The notes under the pieces are model-generated. The model had not been told where the DNA came from. It worked only from the letters and a program-made list of their open reading frames with translations, and ran no database searches. The position numbers and the translations under genes are program-made. Source: DATLGB01 sp963724135 (GTDB lineage Bacteria; Actinomycetota; Thermoleophilia; Solirubrobacterales; Solirubrobacteraceae). From it: a DNA stretch of 64,000 nt. Numbering within the stretch: the stretch's first letter is position 1; each line of letters begins with the position of its first letter. Shown here piece by piece: positions 9,768-17,088 of this stretch. The DNA is taken from assembly GCA_963724135.1 (NCBI GenBank), contig CAVRTA010000006.1:124001-188000 (forward strand), in the 5' to 3' direction.

Positions 9768-11318
9768 CTACGTTAGGCGGCGTGCGAGGTCCCGGGCCTC
9801 GGGGATCCGGGCCAGCACGGTCAGCCCGACGTAGGCGGCGAACGCCGCCGCGACGGCCCCGCCGACGCTCACCAGCTGCCCGGCGAGCGAGCGGCCGAGG
9901 CCGTCGTCGAGCATCCACCACGTGGCATGGGCCAGGCCGCCGGCGGCCGCCGCCGCGACCGTCATCGCGGCGATCCCGCGCAGGGTGCGCACGAGCTCGA
10001 AGCCGCGCAGCTCCCTGCGCAGGTAGTAGATCTGCTGCGCGGTCATGACGAAGCTGGCGACGGCGGTCGCGAACACCACTCCGCCGATGCCGAAGGGCTC
10101 GTAGAGCGCGAACGCCAGCGCGGTGTTGACGGTCAGGCTGACGGCGGCGAGCGCGGTCGGCAGCCACGGCCGCTGGAGCGCGAAGAACGTGCGCGTCAGC
10201 ATCAGGTTCGCACCCGCGAAGGGCAGGCTGAAGGCGAACCAGAACAGTGCCTCGGAGACGTCGTCGGTCGCGCCCGTCCCGAACTCGCCCCGCTCGTATA
10301 CGAGTCGGGTGATCGGCTCCGTGAGCGCGATCAGGATCGCCGAGCAGGGGATCAGCGCGAGGAAGATCATGCGCATCCCGTCGCCGCTCCAGCGGCGCAT
10401 GCCGGGCCGGTCGTCCCGCGCCGCGAGGCGCGCCAGCGCTGGGAAGAGCACGGTCGCCACTGCGACCGAGAACATCCCCTGGGGCAGCATGTAGATGCGG
10501 AAGGCGGCGTCGATCGCGCGGGGCGCGCCGTCGCTGATCAGCGTGCCGATCGCCGACTTGATGACGAGGTCGACGTTGATGACGCCGAGGCCGAGGCTGA
10601 CCGGCAGCATCAGCGCGAGCACCTGCTTGACGCGCGGGTCCTTGAAATCGAACGAGATGCGCAGCGGGAAGCCGACCCGCTTGAGGACCGGCACGACCAT
10701 CGCCAGCTGCGCGGCGGTGGCGACGAGCACGCCGACCGCGTACGCGTAGATCTCGTAGCCCTCGTCGAAGACCCCCTGCAGGCCGATGAGCCCGGCGATG
10801 ATGACCAGGTTCCACACCAGCGGCGCGATCGCCGGGACGCTGAAGTGGTCGTGGCTGGACAGGATCCCGACCACGAGGCCGTTGACGGCCAGCAGCACGA
10901 CGATCGGGAACATGACCTGGCTCAGGCCGACGAGCAGGTCGACGTCGAACGGCGACAGCTCCGGTCCGGCGACCAACGGCATGAGAGCGCCGGCGGCGAT
11001 CACGAACACCGCTGTGATCGCCCCGACGACGACGAGGATCATCCCGAGCAGTGACGCCGCGAGCTGTGCCGCGCCCCTGCGGTCCCCCTTCTCGAGCAGC
11101 TCGGTGAAGACCGGGACGAAGGCGCTCGACAGGGCCGCGTCGGCGACGAGGGCGCGAATCAGGTTCGGGACCTGGAAGGCGATCGTGAACGCCGAAGCGG
11201 GCCCGGAAACGCCGTAGTAGGCGGCCGCCGCGATCTCGCGCGCGAGCCCGGCGATGCGTGACAGGCCCGTGAACAGGGAGAAGATCGCGGTGTTGCGCGC
11301 CACGCGGGACCGGCTCAC
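9768..11318 (-). CDS. murJ: lipid II flippase MurJ (MviN family)
   Basis: MurJ moves lipid II across the cytoplasmic membrane for peptidoglycan synthesis. The 516-residue product is strongly hydrophobic, with about 14 membrane segments. The N-terminus has the family signature SLFTGLSRIAGLAREI with FGVSGPASAFTIAFQVPNL-like spacing (here YYGVSGPASAF), and ALSSAFVPVF follows. The conserved arginine-rich loops are present. GTG start at 11318, only 26 bp from the divergent rpsT start. Actinobacterial MurJ often carries a C-terminal pseudokinase domain; this one does not. Confidence 0.92.
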   Translation of the reverse strand: MSRSRVARNTAIFSLFTGLSRIAGLAREIAAAAYYGVSGPASAFTIAFQVPNLIRALVADAALSSAFVPVFTELLEKGDRRGAAQLAASLLGMILVVVGAITAVFVIAAGALMPLVAGPELSPFDVDLLVGLSQVMFPIVVLLAVNGLVVGILSSHDHFSVPAIAPLVWNLVIIAGLIGLQGVFDEGYEIYAYAVGVLVATAAQLAMVVPVLKRVGFPLRISFDFKDPRVKQVLALMLPVSLGLGVINVDLVIKSAIGTLISDGAPRAIDAAFRIYMLPQGMFSVAVATVLFPALARLAARDDRPGMRRWSGDGMRMIFLALIPCSAILIALTEPITRLVYERGEFGTGATDDVSEALFWFAFSLPFAGANLMLTRTFFALQRPWLPTALAAVSLTVNTALAFALYEPFGIGGVVFATAVASFVMTAQQIYYLRRELRGFELVRTLRGIAAMTVAAAAAGGLAHATWWMLDDGLGRSLAGQLVSVGGAVAAAFAAYVGLTVLARIPEARDLARRLT

Positions 11319-11344
11319 GGCGTCGCTACAGTACGGGGCCGCCC

Positions 11345-11602
11345 GTGGCCAACATCCACTCCCAGAAGAAGCGCATCCTGCGCACCGAGCGCGAGCGGCT
11401 CGAGAACCGGCATTACACGTCGGCGGTCAAGACCTACTTCCGCCGTCTGGAGACCGCCGTCGCGGGCGGCGACTCAACCGCCGCCGGGGCCGAGCACAAG
11501 CACCTCGTGTCGCTGATCGACAAGGCGGTCAAGCGCGGCGCGATGCACAGGAACACCGGCGCACGCAAGAAGTCCCGCGCAGCCCGGCTGCTCGCCTCCT
11601 AG
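11345..11602 (+). CDS. rpsT: 30S ribosomal protein S20
   Basis: The 85-residue product binds 16S rRNA and forms the helical bundle of S20. Family features are MANIHSQKKRILRTERER at the N-terminus, the basic KTYFRRLE helix and DKAVKRGAMHRNTGARKKSR near the end. It begins with GTG at 11345. A perfect hairpin starts at its own stop codon, so it is a monocistronic gene with its own terminator. Confidence 0.96.
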   Translation: MANIHSQKKRILRTERERLENRHYTSAVKTYFRRLETAVAGGDSTAAGAEHKHLVSLIDKAVKRGAMHRNTGARKKSRAARLLAS

Positions 11603-11634
11603 CTTCACAAAAGGGTCCGTCCCTTTTGTGAAGC
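11602..11634. terminator. perfect 14-bp stem hairpin, shared by rpsT and the lipoprotein gene
   Basis: GCTTCACAAAAGGG (11602-11615) is an exact inverted repeat of 11621-11634, with a five-base loop TCCGT. The right arm carries CCTTTT after a GC clamp when read on the + strand, and the mirror reads equally on the other strand. It sits between convergent genes (stop of rpsT at 11602, stop of the lipoprotein at 11643). The same sequence recurs at 40701-40735. Confidence 0.85.
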
Positions 11635-11642
11635 GTCACGGC

Positions 11643-12404
11643 CTACAGGCCCGGCGGATGGCGAGCCTCGTACGCCCCGCCGCGGTTTCCGTACAGCGCG
11701 TTCTGCCAGCGTGACCCCGCGGTGCGCGCGCCGGAGGTGTCGAAGCGGATGCCGGCGACCTCCATGTAGACGTGGCCGGGGTTGGCGTAGATCGTGATCC
11801 ACCTCCCCGGGCCCGGCTTGCCGTAGGCCATCAGCTCGCCGGAGACGTGCGGGCCGTCGATGAGGCCGGCGTAGTAGAGCGCGTAGGAGACCGAGCCCGA
11901 GCAGTCGTAGCCGTTGTCCTGGAAGCGCCCGTGGCCGCCCCCCCACTTGTACGGGGAGCGCGCGATGATGTTGCCGGCGCGGATCACGTCGAGCACCGCC
12001 TCGGGCGCCTCGAGCGGCGGCAGCGCCACCCCGTTGGAGAGGGCGGTCGCCTTGGTGGAGCTGAGGTCCGTCGCGTTCGGGTCGCTGACGGCACCGCGGT
12101 CGGCGCTCGACGCCGGGCCGGTCGGCCTGGGCAGCGACGTGTCGTCGGCCGGTGCGGTCCCGGCGCCGGGATGCAGCGTCGTCGAGCTGGCCTGGCCCGC
12201 CTGAGGCTGGACGAGTGTGGGCTTCGCCTTGGGCAGCGGCGGCATCGCGTCGGTCGCGTCCCTCTCGGTGGCGACCTTGGCGGTGGGTGGCGCCGACGCG
12301 GTGCGCTCCGCCTCCGAGCCGCAGCCGGCGAGCGCCACAAGGGCGATAAGGGACGCAGCCAGGGCTCGTGTCACCCGGATTGGGTCGGCCGCGCGGACGG
12401 TCAT
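11643..12404 (-). CDS. NlpC/P60-like cell-wall lipoprotein
   Basis: The 253-residue product has a lipoprotein signal (hydrophobic stretch, then lipobox LAGC with Cys about residue 28). A low-complexity Ala/Pro/Thr linker of about 100 residues is followed by a C-terminal cysteine-peptidase-like domain. The domain has WGGGHGRFQDNGYDCSGSVS, where the Cys in YDCSGS fits the NlpC/P60 nucleophile, and GHVYMEV, where the His fits the catalytic base. It is likely an anchored peptidoglycan hydrolase or cross-link editor. The ATG overlaps the holA stop (ATGA). The exact bond cleaved cannot be told from sequence. Confidence 0.8.
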   Translation of the reverse strand: MTVRAADPIRVTRALAASLIALVALAGCGSEAERTASAPPTAKVATERDATDAMPPLPKAKPTLVQPQAGQASSTTLHPGAGTAPADDTSLPRPTGPASSADRGAVSDPNATDLSSTKATALSNGVALPPLEAPEAVLDVIRAGNIIARSPYKWGGGHGRFQDNGYDCSGSVSYALYYAGLIDGPHVSGELMAYGKPGPGRWITIYANPGHVYMEVAGIRFDTSGARTAGSRWQNALYGNRGGAYEARHPPGL

Positions 12405-13381
12405 CTTGAGCCGACCGCCTGGATCACGCGCACGGCGGCGGTGTCCTCATCGAGAACGGCACCGGCGCCGCCGCGGGTCTCGAGCTCGAGATCCGCGAGC
12501 AGCTCGAGGGCGCGCCGGTAGGTCTCGACATCGTGCCGGCGGACGTCCTCGATCAGCCGGTCCGCAGCAAACGGCGGCATGCGCAGCTGTGACTTGATCT
12601 GCGCAGGACTCCGGCCGGCATCAAGGCCGGCGGCGATCGCGTGCGCGTCCCGCATGCGGCGGACGATGTTGTAGAGCAGGCCCGGCACGCGTTCGCCCTG
12701 ACCGCGCAGCTCGACGAACGCCCGCATCGCCGCCTGCCGGTCGCCGGCGACGAGCGCGTCGGCGAGCGTCCACGCCTTGCGCTCCGAGGTACTGGCCGTG
12801 AGCGCGTCGACCGCCTCGGCGTCGACGTCGGCGCCGCTCCCCAGCTCGAGCGCGACCTTCTCGAGCTCACGCAGCAACCGCTGCTGCCGCTCCCCGACGC
12901 GGGCGATCAACGCACGTGCGGCCGGGGCGTCGAGCCGCAGCCCGAGCTCCTGCGCGCGCGCTCCCACCCAGCGCGGGAGGTCGCGCACCTTGACGGTCGC
13001 CTCTTCCGCGACCGCTCCGCCAGCGGTGACGACGGCCTGGGCCAGTGCGGCCGGCGTCTTCAGGCGCCCGTCCTCGCGGGCGAAGAACGCAACCGTGAGA
13101 GTCTCCGGGTCGATCGCCCTGAGCGCCTCGACGACCTGCTCGGCCTCTGAGTCCTTCCAGCGCTCGACGCCGTCGGCGATGACGAAGCGCCGACCGACCG
13201 CGAAGGTCATCGCGTTCAGAGCGAGGGCGACCTGATCGGGGGTGCAGGCGTCGCCTTCGAGGACCTCCACCCCGGCCGTCCCGCTCTCTGCCTCGGCCAC
13301 GGCCCGCAACCGCGCGCGCCGCTCGCTGATGCGCCCGTGGTCGTCGCCATGGATCAGGTAGGCGGCCTTGAAGCTCGGCAC
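12401..13381 (-). CDS. holA: DNA polymerase III subunit delta
   Basis: HolA is the delta subunit of the clamp loader and opens the sliding clamp. The 326-residue product has the expected features: N-terminal YLIHGDD (degenerate P-loop region), a central segment TVAFFAREDGRLK, and a helical C-terminal domain containing LLRELEKVALELG and VPGLLYNIVRRMRD. GTG start at 13381. It lies downstream of comEC, a very common order (comEA-comEC-holA), followed in many genomes by rpsT, as here on the opposite strand. Confidence 0.92.
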   Translation of the reverse strand: MPSFKAAYLIHGDDHGRISERRARLRAVAEAESGTAGVEVLEGDACTPDQVALALNAMTFAVGRRFVIADGVERWKDSEAEQVVEALRAIDPETLTVAFFAREDGRLKTPAALAQAVVTAGGAVAEEATVKVRDLPRWVGARAQELGLRLDAPAARALIARVGERQQRLLRELEKVALELGSGADVDAEAVDALTASTSERKAWTLADALVAGDRQAAMRAFVELRGQGERVPGLLYNIVRRMRDAHAIAAGLDAGRSPAQIKSQLRMPPFAADRLIEDVRRHDVETYRRALELLADLELETRGGAGAVLDEDTAAVRVIQAVGSR

Positions 13382-13431
13382 TGCCCGGCGACGTTAGCGC
13401 TGCCGGTTGACGCTGTGATGAAGCTGCGCGA

Positions 13432-15669
13432 TCAGTGGCGGATCGTCGTGACCCACATGCGCTCGGCGGAGACGTGGAGCTGGACGGTTCCGTCGCGGTC
13501 GGTCCGGTAGACGCGCGGGACAACGGCCTCCAGCGCGGAGAGCGTCGACGCGGTCGGGTGGCCATAGCTGTTGTCGCGGCCGACCTCGATGGCCGCGATC
13601 TGCGGGCGCAGCTGCCCGAGCTGGGCGGGCAGCCCCGGATCGGCGCTGCCGTGGTGGGCGACCTTGAGCGCCTCTACCCCCGGGAGGTCCAGGCCCCCGG
13701 TGACGTCTCCCTCGGCGTCGGCCGGCAGCCACAGGTCGAACGTGCCGCTGCGCAGATGCGCGACCAGGGCGCGGTGGTTGGGATCGCCAGACGGCGGGAG
13801 CCGCGCGACCGCGAGCGCCGGCGCCACGAACGCGATGCGCAGCGCACCCGCGCGCACGCTGTCGCCGGCGGCGGCGCCGACGATCCTCGCCCCCACCGAC
13901 GCCGCCGCGGCCGGCAACGCCCTCTGTACCGCGGTCGGCCAGCCGGCTCCGCCGTTGATCACCAGGCGCGGGCGCAGGTGGTCGATCACCGGGATCGCCA
14001 TGCCCTCGTGGTCGGTCTGCGCGTGCGTGGTCACGAGGACGTCCAAGCGCTCCACCCCCACCTGGGCGAGCCGCGCCAGGATCGGGCCCCCGGGGGGCCC
14101 CGTGTCGAACAGCACCGACCGACCGTCGCGCTCGATCAGCGTGGCATCACCCTGTCCCACGTCGAGGAACGACACCACGGTCTCCCCCGGCGCCGGCGGC
14201 GGCCGGCCGCGCTGGCCGAGCAGCGACCACGCCAGGGCGATCGCGGCAGCGGCCGCCGCGACACGCGGCCTGCGCCAGGCGAGGACGAGCAGCCCGTAGC
14301 CGGCGACCGCGCCGAGCAGCCCCGGCAGCGCAAGCTCCAGCTGCGCGTGCGGGACGGCGGCGGAGACGGACGCGACGTGCTCGACGAAGCCGGCGAGCGG
14401 CGCGGCCGCAGCGGCAAGCGGCCTCGCCAGGCCCGGGTCGACCTGCGCGATCGCCCCCGCCAGCATGCCAAGCCACATGATCGGCGCCACCACCGGCGCG
14501 ACCACCAGATTGGCCGGCAGCGAGATCAGCGACACGCGGCCGAAGTGCACCGAGAGCAGCGGCGCCGTCGCCAGCGACGCCGCGATCGTGATCGCCGCGA
14601 TCTCGGCGACCGGGCGCGGGACGCGTCGCGCGATTAGCCGGTCGCGCAGGCCCGGTGCGAGCACCATCAGCCCGATGACGGCCGCGAACGACAGCTGCCA
14701 GCCCGCCTCACCGGCGCTGTAGGGACTGAGGGTGAGCGTCACCGCGGCGGCCAGCCCCAGCGCATACACGCGCGACGACGGCCGGCCCGCCAGCGCCGCC
14801 ACCAGCCCCGCGGCGCCCATGACGCCGGCACGCTGGATCGATGGACCCGCACCGGCCAGCGGCACGTACACCGCGACGAGCGCTACGGCGACGAGCAGCC
14901 GCGCCCGCAGCGGGATCCCGAGCAGCGCCCCGGCCGCGAGCGCCAGCGTCGCCAGCAGCAGCACGTTGGTGCCGCTCGCCGCCAGCAGGTGCGCTAGCCC
15001 CGACGCACGGAACGCCTCCTGCGTCGATGCATCGATGCGGTCGTCGCGCCCGAGCACCATGCCCTCGAGCAGCGGTGACCCGAGCCCCCGCTCGGCGCGG
15101 CGCCGGACGCCGTCGAGCGCGCCCGGCAACCCACCACGCCGCCCGCCCGCGGGGCGCGCGGCGTCGACCACGATCCGCGCAAGCGCCCCGCGCCGGCGCT
15201 GGATCTCGTCGTACGGCGTGAGCGCGAGCAGCGCGCCACGCACCACCAGGACGTCGCCCGCTCCGACGTACCAGGTGGCCTGGCCCCTTGGTGCATGCAG
15301 GCGTGAGCGGTCGGGGAGCGTGAGCAGCAGGGGCTCGCCGCGCACGCGCGCCCGCGCGGCGAGCCGGCCCGACGGGCGCTCTCGCAGCGGCTCCAGCAGC
15401 GTGGCCCGCTCGCGCACGTAGGCCCCCAGCTCCGCCGGGAGCGTCCCGCCGTCGATCGCCGCGCGGCGGGCGTCGGCGAGCAGGGCCCCGCCGAGGACGG
15501 CGACGATGACCACCGCGCCGAGCACGGAACGTCCCGCGACGAGCGCGCCGACGAGCGCGAGCGGCGGCGCCAGCCACGGCGCGGAGCCGCCGCACAGCAG
15601 CCCGGCCACGAGCGCGAACAACACCAGATGGCGCGCGTGCACCCGCGCGACCGAAAGCCAGCCGCTCAC
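13432..15669 (-). CDS. comEC: ComEC/Rec2 competence DNA channel with metallo-beta-lactamase domain
   Basis: The 745-residue membrane protein is predicted to form the inner-membrane channel for transforming DNA. Its N-terminal part contains the DUF4131-like and Competence domains; LAHLLAASGTNVLLL is the characteristic Competence segment, and many membrane spans follow. The C-terminal 250 residues are a metallo-beta-lactamase-like domain with FLDVGQGDATLIE, TTHAQTDHEGM (in place of the usual HxHxDH) and VAHHGSADPG. GTG start overlaps the comEA stop. With comEA this suggests natural DNA uptake, but the other competence genes are not in the window. Confidence 0.93.
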   Translation of the reverse strand: MSGWLSVARVHARHLVLFALVAGLLCGGSAPWLAPPLALVGALVAGRSVLGAVVIVAVLGGALLADARRAAIDGGTLPAELGAYVRERATLLEPLRERPSGRLAARARVRGEPLLLTLPDRSRLHAPRGQATWYVGAGDVLVVRGALLALTPYDEIQRRRGALARIVVDAARPAGGRRGGLPGALDGVRRRAERGLGSPLLEGMVLGRDDRIDASTQEAFRASGLAHLLAASGTNVLLLATLALAAGALLGIPLRARLLVAVALVAVYVPLAGAGPSIQRAGVMGAAGLVAALAGRPSSRVYALGLAAAVTLTLSPYSAGEAGWQLSFAAVIGLMVLAPGLRDRLIARRVPRPVAEIAAITIAASLATAPLLSVHFGRVSLISLPANLVVAPVVAPIMWLGMLAGAIAQVDPGLARPLAAAAAPLAGFVEHVASVSAAVPHAQLELALPGLLGAVAGYGLLVLAWRRPRVAAAAAAIALAWSLLGQRGRPPPAPGETVVSFLDVGQGDATLIERDGRSVLFDTGPPGGPILARLAQVGVERLDVLVTTHAQTDHEGMAIPVIDHLRPRLVINGGAGWPTAVQRALPAAAASVGARIVGAAAGDSVRAGALRIAFVAPALAVARLPPSGDPNHRALVAHLRSGTFDLWLPADAEGDVTGGLDLPGVEALKVAHHGSADPGLPAQLGQLRPQIAAIEVGRDNSYGHPTASTLSALEAVVPRVYRTDRDGTVQLHVSAERMWVTTIRH

Positions 15670-16226
15670 ACCCTGACCTTCTCTCGCAGGGTGGACATCG
15701 TCGCCTCGCCGATGCCCGGGATCTGGTCGAGCTCCTCGACGTCGCCGAAACCGCCCTGGCGCCGGCGGAAATCGAGGATCTTCTGCGCCGTGACCGGCCC
15801 GATGCCGTCGATCCCGTCGAGTTGCTCGAGGGTCGCCGTGTTCAGGTTGACCGGGCCGGCCGCGGGAGCCGCGCCGGCCGGGGCGCCGCGCACGCGCGCC
15901 GGCACGATCACCTGGCGGCCGTCCGCGAGCTCCTGGGCGAGGTTGACCTGGGTCAGGTCGGCGCGGCGACGCACCCCACCCGCGCGGCGGACGGCGTCGT
16001 CCACCCGCGCGCCCGCGCGCAGGCGATAGACGCCCGGACGGGCGACGGCGCCCGCCACGTGCACGACGACCCGGCCGCCGCCCCGGTCACCGCGCTCGAG
16101 CCGGATCGGTGCTGCGGCCCGCAGGTCGCGCTTTCGCTCGCCCGAGAGCTGGCGCAGCCCGAACAGCGCCAGACCCAACGCGACCAGCACGTAGATGGCG
16201 TGATGATGGCGCGGCCGACCTGACAC
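15666..16226 (-). CDS. comEA: ComEA-like DNA-binding competence protein
   Basis: The 186-residue product has an N-terminal membrane anchor (about residues 10-27), a SLBB domain with VVVHVAGAVARPGVYRL and ARVDDAVRRAGG, and a C-terminal helix-hairpin-helix domain with VNLNTATLEQLDGIDGIG and GFGDVEELDQIPGIG. This is the standard ComEA layout: an extracytoplasmic DNA receptor that hands DNA to ComEC. GTG start at 16226. The stop overlaps the comEC start by 4 nt, so the two are coupled. Confidence 0.93.
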   Translation of the reverse strand: MSGRPRHHHAIYVLVALGLALFGLRQLSGERKRDLRAAAPIRLERGDRGGGRVVVHVAGAVARPGVYRLRAGARVDDAVRRAGGVRRRADLTQVNLAQELADGRQVIVPARVRGAPAGAAPAAGPVNLNTATLEQLDGIDGIGPVTAQKILDFRRRQGGFGDVEELDQIPGIGEATMSTLREKVRV

Positions 16227-16311
16227 CGGTGGATGGTGCCGCGACGCCCGGTGACCGATCTACACGCAGATGCAACGAAAGTGCGACAACTTGCGGGACG
16301 TTTCCTACGTG

Positions 16312-17088
16312 ATGAGGCTTCGTATCACCTCCGTCGCTGCGCTTGCAGCGCTCGCCGCCGCCGCGCCCGCCCAGGCGCGGTCGGTCGTGGCGCACCCGCG
16401 CACGCCCGGGACCGTGATCCTGCTCGCCGGGAACGCCTGGACGGGGACCAGCGAGCCCGGCAAGCAGGCCGTCTACGAGCGCGTCGGCCCGTCGCTGGAG
16501 CGCGCGGGACACCGCGTCGTCGTCGCCGACTACCCGCAGGGCCTCGACGCCGGGCTGGCGGCGGTCCAGCAGGCGGTCCGCAGCGAGCTGGTTACCGCTC
16601 CCCAGCGCCCGCTGTGCCTGTACGGCGAGTCCTCCGGCGGCCACCTGGCGCTGCTGGCGGCCGAGGTCATCCGCGGCGTCGACTGCGTGGCGACCGTCGC
16701 GGCTCCGACCGACCTCCGGCTGTGGGCGGACACGCGCGACGCCGCGCCCGAGACCCCCCAGGGCCTCACCTTCCGCTACCACGTCGAGCCGACCTTCGGC
16801 CCGGATCGCGCGAGCTGGGCGCCGTACGACCCCGCGCTGCACGCCCACCGCCTGCCGGCGCTCGTGCTCTCGATGGCGGCTGCCGACGACGACACGGTCC
16901 CGCTCGATCAGCTCGACCAGCTGCCCGGCGCGCGGTACGTCCTCCCGCCCGGCTCGCTGCCCTTCGTGCACGGGACGACGTCGCCCGCGGGCCTGGCGGA
17001 GCTGCGCCGCCGCGTCCGCGGCCTCGTCGCGCGCGCCGGCGACCCGCCGAGGCGCGCGCGCCGCGCTTCTAGCGGACGACGACGTTGA
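16312..17088 (+). CDS. exported alpha/beta-hydrolase fold protein
   Basis: The product, about 258 residues, starts with a signal peptide (MRLRITSVAALAALAAAAPAQA). The fold is shown by the HGG-like strand TVILLAGNAW, the nucleophile elbow YGESSGGHLALL (Ser in GESSG) and a late acid/His region VPLDQLDQLPGARYVLPPGSLPFVHG. The GESSGG elbow is found in esterases and lipases of the HSL/BD-FAE type. The ATG at 16312 gives a clean signal peptide; an in-frame ATG lies 42 nt upstream. Its 3' end overlaps the convergent leuS by 20 nt. Substrate unknown. Confidence 0.7.
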   Translation: MRLRITSVAALAALAAAAPAQARSVVAHPRTPGTVILLAGNAWTGTSEPGKQAVYERVGPSLERAGHRVVVADYPQGLDAGLAAVQQAVRSELVTAPQRPLCLYGESSGGHLALLAAEVIRGVDCVATVAAPTDLRLWADTRDAAPETPQGLTFRYHVEPTFGPDRASWAPYDPALHAHRLPALVLSMAAADDDTVPLDQLDQLPGARYVLPPGSLPFVHGTTSPAGLAELRRRVRGLVARAGDPPRRARRASSGRRR

